Shown here in pieces: positions 1-5,123 of a DNA stretch of 5,123 nt; within the stretch, counting starts at the first letter, position 1; each line of letters begins with the position of its first letter. The stretch is from Nocardioidaceae bacterium (GTDB lineage Bacteria; Actinomycetota; Actinomycetes; Propionibacteriales; Nocardioidaceae): positions 1-5,123 of the forward strand of contig JACCVA010000017.1 of assembly GCA_013698435.1 (NCBI GenBank), in the 5' to 3' direction. A program made the position numbers and the translations under genes. The notes under the pieces were generated by a model. The model had not been told where the DNA came from. It saw only the letters and a program-made list of their open reading frames with translations, and did no database searches.

Positions 1-1488
1 GTCGACGACGCGCCCACCGGCGGTCTCGATCTCCCGACAGAGCTTGTCCGGGTCGAGGAAGCGGCGATAACCGTCGTTGGTGTGGGGGAGCAGCTCGTCG
101 CGGTGAGTCCTGAACTCGAGGAAGGCCCGCCCTCCCCGGCGCAGCGTGATGTCGAGGAAGCTCCAGGCGGTCGCCAGACCGTCAGGCTCGAGCTGATGCA
201 GCAGGAAGCGCGCATACACGGTGCGAGGGGCAGCAAGATCTCGCGCTACGAGGGCAGCCCGCGTGACGGTGCTGCGATAGTCGTACAGGTTCACGTAGGC
301 GAACGTCGCCGGCAGGTCGGCCGCGCTGGCTGCCTTCGCGACCCGGCCCAGCGCCGCCGGGGAGAAGTCGAGGCCTGTGGTCGGATGCCCGTGCCTGGCG
401 AACCACAAGGAGTCGCGGCCGTTGCCGCACCCCAGATCGATCACCGGCGCGCCGGCGTCCAGCTGTGGCAGCACCCATTGCGCGAAGCTCGACGGGTCCG
501 TCGGGATGTCGATGTCGAACACTCCGCTGTAGACGCGGTCCCAGTACCGTCGGCGCTTCATCGACGACGAGAACCAGGCGTTGAACCGTCGCTTCACCGA
601 ACGTGGTGTGTGGTACGCGAACGCCGGGTCCGGAACCCGCCAGCTCGGGCCGTACGACGCCTCCAGCATGGCCTCGGTGTCGGCCGGGGCAGGCATCGTC
701 CGACCCTCGAACTCTACGGTGCCGAGCGGGAGGACAGCCTCACGCGGGATGGGCGCCCCCACACTGGCCGTCTCATAGAGCGTGTCGCCGACGTAGAAGC
801 AGGCGTAGACGTCGATCGGGGTGGCGCGCCCGTGCTCGCTCTGCACCGTGACCGCGCAGAAACTACCTGTGCGGGTGCTGACCTTGAGGCCGTGCGCCTG
901 CAGTGCCCGGGAGACCTTGAACATCTCGCGTGCCACGTCGGCGGGATGCTCGTGTTTGCTGAGGTACGCCAGGTCGACGTCACTGTCGTGGCCGATCATC
1001 TTGCCTTCGCGTACCGCTCCGAGGAGTGACCCGAAGGCGATCCAAGCGGGCAGGTCACAGTCTTCTCGCAAGATCGTGAGGATCAGCTCGGCACCTTCCA
1101 GCAGGTCCTCGCGGATCTCCTGGCTCTGGTGGGCGAACGGCCGCTGGATGAACCCCCACTTGTCGATCACCCGCAAAGCTCCGCCCGGCCCCTCGAAGCG
1201 GAGCGTGTCCGTGTCGGTGCCGAACGCGTGCTCCTCCTCGAAGATGACACGCTCGTTGCTGTGCTCCATCACGGTCACGGTGGTCACACCTTCCAGCGAC
1301 GGCAGCAGCAGTCGCGGCCACGGCACCCAGCGGTCCCCGGCCGCGTCGAGCCGGAACTCGAGTGGGGCGATCGACCAGATGCGGCGACCGTCGAAGAGCA
1401 CATCGGTCGTGGCGTCGATGTTGGCAGGCAGGGTGAACCCCTCGTCACTGACGCGTTGCGTCCCGGCCGTAGCAGGCTGGGAGCTCAC
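1..1488 (-). CDS. LicD-like nucleotidyltransferase fused to class I SAM methyltransferase (C-terminus cut by window edge)
   Basis: The frame stays open for 496 codons from a GTG at 1488 to base 1, so the C-terminus is missing. Residues 14-130 are an unassigned, probably beta-rich region that includes DVLFDGRRIWSI (29-40). Residues 147-300 look LicD-like: PAWIAFGSLLGAVREG is followed by IGHDSDVD, with acidic residues D168, D170 and D172 as likely metal ligands, and later YGPSWRVPDP (279-288). Residues 335-496 are a Rossmann methyltransferase: VIDLGCGNG (349-357) is the SAM-binding motif I, and D374 in GLDFS is the likely ribose-binding acid. LicD proteins attach phosphocholine or similar groups to teichoic acids and other glycans. 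A role in cell-envelope polymer decoration is inferred; the substrate is unknown. An in-frame stop at 1497-1495 makes GTG 1488 the most upstream start, with GAGGTGG 10 nt ahead. Domain calls rest on motifs read by eye. Confidence 0.85.
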   Translation of the reverse strand, partial: MSSQPATAGTQRVSDEGFTLPANIDATTDVLFDGRRIWSIAPLEFRLDAAGDRWVPWPRLLLPSLEGVTTVTVMEHSNERVIFEEEHAFGTDTDTLRFEGPGGALRVIDKWGFIQRPFAHQSQEIREDLLEGAELILTILREDCDLPAWIAFGSLLGAVREGKMIGHDSDVDLAYLSKHEHPADVAREMFKVSRALQAHGLKVSTRTGSFCAVTVQSEHGRATPIDVYACFYVGDTLYETASVGAPIPREAVLPLGTVEFEGRTMPAPADTEAMLEASYGPSWRVPDPAFAYHTPRSVKRRFNAWFSSSMKRRRYWDRVYSGVFDIDIPTDPSSFAQWVLPQLDAGAPVIDLGCGNGRDSLWFARHGHPTTGLDFSPAALGRVAKAASAADLPATFAYVNLYDYRSTVTRAALVARDLAAPRTVYARFLLHQLEPDGLATAWSFLDITLRRGGRAFLEFRTHRDELLPHTNDGYRRFLDPDKLCREIETAGGRVVD

Positions 1489-1535
1489 CGGGTGTCAGCC
1501 ACCTCGGCGGCGCCGTGCAGGGTGTGCGCAGCCAT
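1485..1535 (-). CDS. Possible 16-codon leader ORF overlapping the LicD-methyltransferase start
   Basis: An ATG at 1535 encodes MAAHTLHGAAEVADTR and stops with a TGA at 1487-1485, which overlaps the downstream GTG start as GTGA. A full Shine-Dalgarno GGAGGT lies at 1544-1539, only 3 nt from the ATG, which is shorter than usual. The overlap geometry is typical of translational coupling. Alternatively, this is the true N-terminus of the downstream protein separated by a frameshift or sequencing error, or simply chance. No regulatory residue run, such as repeated amino acids for attenuation, is present. Confidence 0.25.
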   Translation of the reverse strand: MAAHTLHGAAEVADTR

Positions 1536-1622
1536 CCGACCTCCGTCTGCTCTGCTCGACAAGACGCGGCCACGATAGCGGCTGCCGGTGGGAGCCGGCC
1601 GGAGGCCCACTAGATTGGCGAG
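1489..1622. promoter_or_regulatory. Divergent intergenic region between the LicD-methyltransferase gene and the SDR gene
   Basis: This 134-bp spacer must hold promoters for both divergent genes. Toward the plus-strand gene, TAGATT sits at 1611-1616. Toward the minus-strand gene, TATCGT (1577-1572) fits a TAnnnT -10 hexamer, but no convincing -35 element is found at the right distance. Apart from the possible short leader ORF at 1535-1485, I see no hairpin or RNA gene here. Confidence 0.5.
1611..1622 (+). promoter_or_regulatory. Leaderless -10 element for the SDR gene
   Basis: TAGATT at 1611-1616 matches the actinobacterial -10 pattern TAnnnT. It is followed by exactly 6 nt (GGCGAG) before the ATG at 1623, which would put the transcription start at the A of the start codon. 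The only purine-rich SD-like run, GGAGG at 1601-1605, is 17 nt from the ATG and too far to serve it. Leaderless initiation is therefore the better reading. No -35 resembling TTGACA is visible. Confidence 0.55.
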
Positions 1623-2528
1623 ATGACGTCCCCCGACTGGACCGCTGCTGACCTGCCCGACCAGCGGGGCCGCACGATCGTGATCACCGGGGCCAACAGC
1701 GGTCTCGGGCTCGAGACCGCACGGGCGTTCGTGCGGGCGGGTGCCCATGTGGTGCTTGCCGTCCGTGACGAGACACGGGGGGCTGCCGCGGCCGACACCC
1801 TGGCTGGCACCGGCTCCAGTGAGGTGCGCAAGCTCGATCTCGCCGACCTGGCGTCAGTGTGCGCGTTCGCCGAGCACTGGGACCGCCGACCCCTCGACGT
1901 CCTGGTCAACAACGCCGGTGTGATGGCGGTGCCTGAAGGGCGGACGGCCGACGGCTTCGAGATGCAGATCGGCACCAACCATCTCGGTCATTTCGCGCTC
2001 ACCAACCTGCTGCTGCCGCACCTCACCGACCGCGTCGTCACGGTCTCGTCTGTCGCGCATCGGATGGGGAAGATCGACTTCGACGACCTGAACTGGGAGC
2101 GGCGTCGCTACTCACGCTGGCGGGCGTACGGGCAGGCCAAGCTTGCCAACCTGCTGTTCACGCTTGGGCTGCAACGCCGGCTCGACGCGGCGAGGTCGCC
2201 GCTGCTGGCGCTCGCCGCTCACCCCGGCTACGCCTCGACCAACTTGCAGAGCCACAGCGGCAACGCGTTGCAGAGCGCCCTGATGGCGGTCGGCAACAGG
2301 TTCTTCGCGCAGTCCGACAGGATGGGTGCGCTGCCCTCGTTGTACGCCGCCTCCTCCGACCTGCCGGGAGCGAGCTACGTCGGGCCGAACGGACTTCGCG
2401 AGAGCCGCGGGTTCCCGACACTCGTGGGACGCAGCGACCGAGCCAGCGACACCGCAGCGGCCGACCGCCTGTGGGAGCTGTCCGAGCGACTCACGGGTAC
2501 GCCGTTCGGGCTCGACAAGGCGGCTTAG
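1623..2528 (+). CDS. Short-chain dehydrogenase/reductase, retinol-dehydrogenase-like
   Basis: This 301-aa protein is a complete classical-type SDR, a cytosolic NAD(P)-dependent oxidoreductase. The cofactor-binding glycine motif is TGANSGLG (22-29). R48 in LAVRD, at the end of beta-2, suggests NADP(H) preference. NNAG is at 96-99, N119 lies in the TNHLGHF stretch, S142/S143 supply the catalytic serine, and YGQAK gives Y169 and K173. The order and the AHPGY segment near residue 220 resemble the retinol dehydrogenase/WW-oxidoreductase-like branch common in actinobacteria. Those bacterial members mostly have unknown substrates, so none is assigned here. The ATG at 1623 gives the short N-terminal extension usual for the group. 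It is transcribed away from the LicD-methyltransferase gene and converges on the small secreted-protein gene. Confidence 0.93.
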   Translation: MTSPDWTAADLPDQRGRTIVITGANSGLGLETARAFVRAGAHVVLAVRDETRGAAAADTLAGTGSSEVRKLDLADLASVCAFAEHWDRRPLDVLVNNAGVMAVPEGRTADGFEMQIGTNHLGHFALTNLLLPHLTDRVVTVSSVAHRMGKIDFDDLNWERRRYSRWRAYGQAKLANLLFTLGLQRRLDAARSPLLALAAHPGYASTNLQSHSGNALQSALMAVGNRFFAQSDRMGALPSLYAASSDLPGASYVGPNGLRESRGFPTLVGRSDRASDTAAADRLWELSERLTGTPFGLDKAA

Positions 2529-2546
2529 CGACGGCTTGTTGAGGCC

Positions 2547-2765
2547 TCAGACCTTGCCGGGAGTCCGGGTCGAGTACCCGACCTCGTCGCACATCTGGTG
2601 CACGGGGTGCGAAGCATCCGGGAACCTTGCCGAGTCGGCCCAGGAGCCGAGGCTCGAACGGAGGGCACCGGACGGGCTGTCGGCCTGTGCTTGGGTGCTG
2701 CCGGTGGCGGCAGCCATCGCAAGGAACGTTCCGGCCACGATGACGGCGGCGCGACGGATCTTCAT
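2547..2765 (-). CDS. Small secreted protein of unknown function (72 aa)
   Basis: The frame stays open further upstream, but the ATG at 2765 is chosen because GGAGGT lies 5 nt before it and it begins a clean signal peptide. That peptide has a basic n-region (KIRR, residues 2-5), a hydrophobic core (AAVIVAGTFLAMAAATG, 6-22) and a likely signal peptidase I site after AQA (26-28). The mature part would be about 44 residues, with one cysteine (C59) in the segment HPVHQMCDEVGY. There is no lipobox, no transmembrane segment after cleavage and no family I recognise. It lies 79 nt downstream of the pterin dehydratase gene on the same strand, and its stop codon is 18 nt from the end of the converging SDR gene. 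Secretion is inferred from the signal sequence; the function is unknown. Confidence 0.72.
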   Translation of the reverse strand: MKIRRAAVIVAGTFLAMAAATGSTQAQADSPSGALRSSLGSWADSARFPDASHPVHQMCDEVGYSTRTPGKV

Positions 2766-2844
2766 GCTGGGACCTCCGGGTCCTGCGCGGGGCATCCGCG
2801 TCAGCTCACCTTCAGTATTACCCGAAGCACCGGGGAAGCCAACG
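2766..2844 (-). promoter_or_regulatory. Upstream region of the small secreted-protein gene: strong RBS and weak promoter candidate
   Basis: GGAGGT at 2776-2771 is a full Shine-Dalgarno 5 nt before the ATG. An AT-rich patch (2820-2811) gives TAATAC at 2820-2815, with TTGGCT at 2842-2837 and 16 nt between them. This is a weak sigma-70-like pair. TTGACG at 2848-2843 is a better -35 match, but it is 22 nt from the -10 and overlaps the end of the dehydratase gene. The promoter call is tentative; the ribosome binding site is clear. Confidence 0.4.
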
Positions 2845-3129
2845 TCAACCGGCAAGCCGGTCGATCTCGTGGGCCAGCTGCACATCGTTATCGGTGATGC
2901 CGCCCTCGGAATGGGTCGACAGCCGGAAGGTGACCGTCGTGTAGCGGATGTCGATGTCGGGGTGATGGTTGCGCTCGTCGGCGGCGGCCGCGACCCGTTG
3001 CACGAGACGGATGCCGTCGGCGAAGCTCGCGGCCGCGACCGACCGCAGCAACGCGTCACCCTCGCGGGTCCAGCCGTCCAGGTCCGAGACGGCGGCGGAG
3101 ATCTCTTCGTCGGTCAAGATGCTAGGCAT
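2845..3129 (-). CDS. Pterin-4a-carbinolamine dehydratase (PCD/DCoH family)
   Basis: This 94-aa protein has the usual length of the PCD family. PCDs dehydrate 4a-hydroxytetrahydrobiopterin, regenerating the cofactor of aromatic amino acid hydroxylases. The family signature is clear: ERNHHPDIDIRYTTVTF, with HHP at 55-57, then H73 in STHSEGG and the closing TDNDVQLAHEIDRLA. The conserved histidines H55, H56 and H73 correspond to the active-site set. The N-terminal LTDEEISAAVSDLDGW is also typical. No aromatic amino acid hydroxylase is next to it in the window, so the partner pterin enzyme is unknown; some bacterial PCDs have been linked to other pterin roles. It lies 40 nt downstream of the 366-aa gene and 79 nt upstream of the secreted-protein gene, all on the same strand. 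Confidence 0.95.
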   Translation of the reverse strand: MPSILTDEEISAAVSDLDGWTREGDALLRSVAAASFADGIRLVQRVAAAADERNHHPDIDIRYTTVTFRLSTHSEGGITDNDVQLAHEIDRLAG

Positions 3130-3149
3130 CTCACCACTGTAGTGATGCC
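3125..3149. repeat. Interrupted 25-bp palindrome over the dehydratase start
   Basis: GGCATC (3125-3130) is repeated inverted as GATGCC (3144-3149). Counting inner pairs, 9 of 12 positions are symmetric about base 3137. The dyad covers the start codon and the -10 hexamer. A second small dyad, CACTGTAGTG (3135-3144), is nested off-centre within it. It could be an operator for a dimeric repressor or an RNA hairpin if transcription starts upstream, but chance is not excluded. Confidence 0.3.
3130..3141 (-). promoter_or_regulatory. Leaderless -10 element for the pterin dehydratase gene
   Basis: TACAGT (3141-3136) fits TAnnnT and is followed by 6 nt (GGTGAG) before the ATG at 3129. GGTGAG abuts the start codon directly, so it cannot act as a normal Shine-Dalgarno. 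The spacing would place transcription initiation on the A of ATG. This suggests the dehydratase can be expressed independently of the upstream genes. No good -35 element is visible. Confidence 0.5.
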
Positions 3150-3169
3150 AGTGGCGGCGGCAGGGGTGC

Positions 3170-4270
3170 TCAAGGATGCAACCGACTGCGCGCGATGGCG
3201 TACACGAACCGGTGACCGCGGTGCTCTGAGCAGTTCCACAGCTGGTCGCGCTGCGGCCAGTACGTCAGGTCCTCCGGCCCGATGGACAGCACGCCGCGCA
3301 GCTCGCGGGCTTCCTCCCCGGGCACCCGGACCCACATCGAGCCGGGGGTGCGGGAGCCGCGGCTGGTCGAGAGGTAGTAGGTGCCGCCGACCACGGTCGC
3401 ACCCTGCATGTGAGCCGGCTGGCCAGGCAGCAGCTCCAGCGGCCGGGCGGTGCCCTGGTGCATTGCCAGCGCCGCCCGTCGCGCGTCGAACCTGAACCGG
3501 ACGAGCCTGTTCTCGCTCCCACCCCTGCCGTACTCACCGGCGATCAGCTGGTGCTCGTCTCCGGTCCGGTCCAGCGACACGAACGAGAACTTGAACGGAA
3601 GGAAGCCGCGGTCGTTGACCGCTTGGTAGGACGTCCGCTGTGGCAGCACGTACCGGTAGCCGCGCGTGCGGGCGGAGTCGTCTAAACGGCAGATGTCGTC
3701 TACCGCGAACGTACGGATGCCGCCGCGGGTGTCGGCGACGAGGATGGACGGGCCGTACCAGACGATGCCGCCGGCGTGGACCGGCACCGGGCGCATCGAC
3801 ACCTTGCGGGTCAGCCAGCTCCGCTTCGGCTCGACCAGCAGCACGTGGCGGTAGCGCGGTGCCGCCTCGTCGCTGACGTCGACGAAGGTAAGGCGAGCGC
3901 CTTGAGTTCGTCCCTTCATGCGTTTGGCGTACCAGCCGACCACGATGACCCGGCGGCCGCGGATGTCGTCGCTGTCGCCGGCGTCCGCCGATGTGGTGAT
4001 GCCCTGCGGCCACCACTCGTCGCCGTTGAAGTCCTCGTCATCCCAGCGAAAGGCGTAGTGGGCAGCCGTAGCGGGTACGTCGACCACGACGGCCTCGCGG
4101 TCGAGGTCGTCGAGGACCGCGTCGATGCCGCACCGACCGCCGAGCGACCGGGCGAGCGCCTCGACGCGATGGCCGAGGTCGCGGCCTTCGCGCAGCCGGA
4201 TGCCGTCGCCGCTGGGGCGGCTACCGAGCCACCGCCGAGCCCTCTGGTCCAAGTCCACGATCCACGCCAC
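3170..4270 (-). CDS. Conserved actinobacterial protein of unknown function, possibly beta-propeller-like (366 aa)
   Basis: It resembles a family of uncharacterised actinobacterial proteins, often annotated only as hypothetical or secreted. Recurrent-looking blocks are WWPQGITTSAD (86-96), HAGGIVWYGPSILVADT (165-181), SLDRTGDEHQLIAGEYGRGG (232-251), HMQGATVVGGTYYLSTSRG (287-305) and GPEDLTYWPQRDQLW (331-345). Short strand-turn-strand segments ending in aspartate or glycine suggest a beta-propeller-like fold, but this is inferred. No signal peptide or membrane segment is seen with this start, so this copy looks cytosolic. The start is GTG at 4270: the sdhB stop at 4309-4307 is in the same frame and allows no earlier start. 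There is no close Shine-Dalgarno; TACGAT at 4284-4279 lies 8 nt upstream and could give a leaderless transcript. It may instead be co-transcribed with sdhB, 36 nt away. Confidence 0.85.
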   Translation of the reverse strand: MAWIVDLDQRARRWLGSRPSGDGIRLREGRDLGHRVEALARSLGGRCGIDAVLDDLDREAVVVDVPATAAHYAFRWDDEDFNGDEWWPQGITTSADAGDSDDIRGRRVIVVGWYAKRMKGRTQGARLTFVDVSDEAAPRYRHVLLVEPKRSWLTRKVSMRPVPVHAGGIVWYGPSILVADTRGGIRTFAVDDICRLDDSARTRGYRYVLPQRTSYQAVNDRGFLPFKFSFVSLDRTGDEHQLIAGEYGRGGSENRLVRFRFDARRAALAMHQGTARPLELLPGQPAHMQGATVVGGTYYLSTSRGSRTPGSMWVRVPGEEARELRGVLSIGPEDLTYWPQRDQLWNCSEHRGHRFVYAIARSRLHP

Positions 4271-4278
4271 AGCCGTCG

Positions 4279-4284
4279 ATCGTA
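4279..4284 (-). promoter_or_regulatory. Possible leaderless -10 element for the 366-aa gene
   Basis: TACGAT fits the TAnnnT pattern and ends 8 nt before the GTG start at 4270. The nearest SD-like run (AGGTGG) is about 20 nt away, too far for normal use. It is weaker than the other two leaderless candidates because of the spacing and the GTG start. Confidence 0.3.
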
Positions 4285-4306
4285 GGCCACCTGCATGACC
4301 CGCGCG

Positions 4307-5080
4307 TCAGACCTCTTCGCGCCGAGCCGTGTCACCGCGGCGGGAGATCTTCGAGCCGAGCCAGACCAGCGGGTCGTACTTGCGGTCGGCGACGCGCTCC
4401 TTCATCGGGATGATCGCGTTGTCGGTGATCTTGATGCCCTCGGGGCAGACCTCGGTGCAGCACTTCGTGATGTTGCACATACCGAGGCCGGCGGCGTCCT
4501 GCGCGAGCTTGCGCCGGTCGTTGGTGTCGAGCGGGTGCATGTCGAGCTCGGCGTACCGCAGGAAGAAGCGGGGTCCGGCGAACGACAGCTTGTTGTCGTC
4601 GTGGTCACGGATGACGTGGCAGGTGTCCTGGCACAGAAAGCACTCGATGCACTTGCGGAACTCCTGGCCGCGCTCGACGTCGACTTGCTGCATCCGCCGC
4701 TTGCCGTCGGCGTCGCGAGGCGTCGGTGCGAACGAGGGGAGCTCCTTGGCCTTCTCGTAGTTGTAGGAGACGTCGGTAACGAGGTCGCGGATGACGGGGA
4801 ACGCCCGCAGCGGCGTGACCGTGATCGTGTCGGCCTCCGCGAAGTCGGCGAGCCTGGTCATGCACATCAGCCGCGGCCGGCCGTTGATCTCTGCACTGCA
4901 AGAGCCGCACTTGCCGGCCTTGCAGTTCCAGCGCACCGCGAGGTCGCCTGCCTGGGTGGCCTGGATGCGGTGGATGGCGTCCAGCACCACCTCACCCTCC
5001 TCGACCGCCACGGTGTAGTCGCCGAGATCGCCGCCGTCGGCGTCCCCTCGCCACAGCCGCATCTTCAGGTCGTACCCCAT
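4307..5080 (-). CDS. sdhB: Succinate dehydrogenase iron-sulfur subunit (Sdh1 type)
   Basis: This 257-aa protein passes electrons from the flavoprotein subunit through three Fe-S clusters to the quinone site of complex II, on the cytoplasmic face of the membrane. The N-terminal ferredoxin domain binds 2Fe-2S through C53, C58, C61 and C73. In the C-terminal domain, CIECFLCQDTC (144-154) and C202-x5-C208-x3-C212P carry the ligands of the other two clusters: C144, C147, C150 and C212 for 4Fe-4S, and C154, C202 and C208 for 3Fe-4S. An extra cysteine, C207, lies next to C208. WNCKAGKCGSC and ITDNAIIPMKERVADRKYDP match my recollection of mycobacterial Sdh1 SdhB, which favours SdhB over fumarate reductase FrdB. 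GGAGGT lies 6 nt before the ATG. The start overlaps the upstream stop as TGATG, indicating coupling with sdhA. Confidence 0.95.
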   Translation of the reverse strand: MGYDLKMRLWRGDADGGDLGDYTVAVEEGEVVLDAIHRIQATQAGDLAVRWNCKAGKCGSCSAEINGRPRLMCMTRLADFAEADTITVTPLRAFPVIRDLVTDVSYNYEKAKELPSFAPTPRDADGKRRMQQVDVERGQEFRKCIECFLCQDTCHVIRDHDDNKLSFAGPRFFLRYAELDMHPLDTNDRRKLAQDAAGLGMCNITKCCTEVCPEGIKITDNAIIPMKERVADRKYDPLVWLGSKISRRGDTARREEV

Positions 5081-5123
5081 CAGCGCACCTCCATCAGTTG
5101 TCGACTCATGGCCATCAGGCGTC
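5080..5123 (-). CDS. sdhA: C-terminal end of probable succinate dehydrogenase flavoprotein subunit (partial)
   Basis: Only the last 13 codons are present (RLMAMSRQLMEVR), followed by a TGA at 5082-5080 that shares one base with the sdhB ATG. The sequence is too short to identify by itself. The assignment rests on the stop-start overlap and on the usual sdhC-sdhA-sdhB gene order of the Sdh1 type, in which the flavoprotein gene precedes sdhB. The Shine-Dalgarno of sdhB (GGAGGT) lies within these last codons. Confidence 0.65.
   Translation of the reverse strand, partial: RLMAMSRQLMEVR
5087..5092 (-). promoter_or_regulatory. Ribosome binding site of sdhB inside the end of sdhA
   Basis: GGAGGT lies 6 nt upstream of the sdhB ATG (5080), at optimal spacing, within the last codons of the upstream reading frame. 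It fixes the sdhB start and supports translational coupling across the TGATG overlap. Confidence 0.8.

Noticed and set aside
82..1029. 315-codon plus-strand open frame
   Set aside because: It lies antisense to the LicD-methyltransferase frame, whose translation carries clear motifs (HDSDVD, VIDLGCGNG). The plus-strand product is arginine-rich with no recognisable domain, typical of a high-GC shadow frame.
1601..1605. GGAGG as the Shine-Dalgarno of the SDR gene
   Set aside because: It lies 17 nt from the ATG, too far for normal initiation; the leaderless arrangement explains the start better.
2502..2525. CGCC...GGCG pairing near the end of the SDR gene as a terminator stem
   Set aside because: Only about 4 bp of stem with a loop near 15 nt and no T-run; too weak to call.
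2540..2549. TGAGGCCTCA perfect palindrome between the convergent SDR and secreted-protein genes, considered as a terminator
   Set aside because: Ten bases with no loop cannot form a useful hairpin, the flanks do not pair further and there is no U-tract. It includes the stop codon of the small gene and is probably chance.
2547..3059. 170-codon reading of the secreted-protein frame from an upstream ATG
   Set aside because: The extra N-terminal half is antisense-free but lies out of frame inside the dehydratase gene. The ATG at 2765 has a perfect Shine-Dalgarno and starts a signal peptide.
2326..3495. 389-codon plus-strand open frame
   Set aside because: It overlaps the end of the SDR gene and runs antisense through the secreted-protein, dehydratase and 366-aa genes. 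It has low-complexity Arg/Ala/Pro composition and no motifs.
3534..4016. 160-codon minus-strand frame inside the 366-aa gene
   Set aside because: It is an out-of-frame shadow rich in Arg and Pro, while the overlapping 366-aa frame has conserved-looking blocks.

Overview
This is a high-GC window of actinobacterial character. The best taxonomic pointers are the iron-sulfur subunit of an Sdh1-type succinate dehydrogenase, which closely resembles the mycobacterial and streptomycete form, and several start sites that look leaderless. A Nocardioidaceae or Propionibacteriales-like host is a reasonable guess, but the window alone cannot settle the genus.

Layout: positions 1-1488 hold one long minus-strand gene that runs off the left edge. 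It appears to fuse a LicD/nucleotidyltransferase-like domain to a class I SAM methyltransferase. A 134-bp divergent intergenic region (1489-1622) separates it from a plus-strand short-chain dehydrogenase/reductase (1623-2528) of the retinol-dehydrogenase-like type. That gene converges, with an 18-bp gap, on a minus-strand block that fills the rest of the window. In transcription order (right to left) the block is: the last codons of a probable sdhA, sdhB (5080-4307), a 366-aa conserved protein of unknown function (4270-3170), a pterin-4a-carbinolamine dehydratase (3129-2845), and a 72-aa secreted protein (2765-2547).

How they work together: only sdhA-sdhB form an obvious functional unit, with overlapping stop and start codons. 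The genes downstream of sdhB are co-directional with gaps of 36, 40 and 79 nt, so read-through is possible. However, the dehydratase and the 366-aa gene each have a TAnnnT hexamer just upstream of the start codon, suggesting their own leaderless transcripts. The LicD-methyltransferase protein probably belongs to cell-surface glycopolymer decoration and is unrelated to the respiratory block.

The window has no RNA gene, mobile element, CRISPR array or phage signature that I can see, and I find no convincing undescribed multi-gene system. The most interesting points are the LicD-methyltransferase fusion, a nearly identical 18-nt start-site signature shared by two genes on opposite strands, an interrupted palindrome over the dehydratase start, and the uncharacterised 366-aa and 72-aa proteins.
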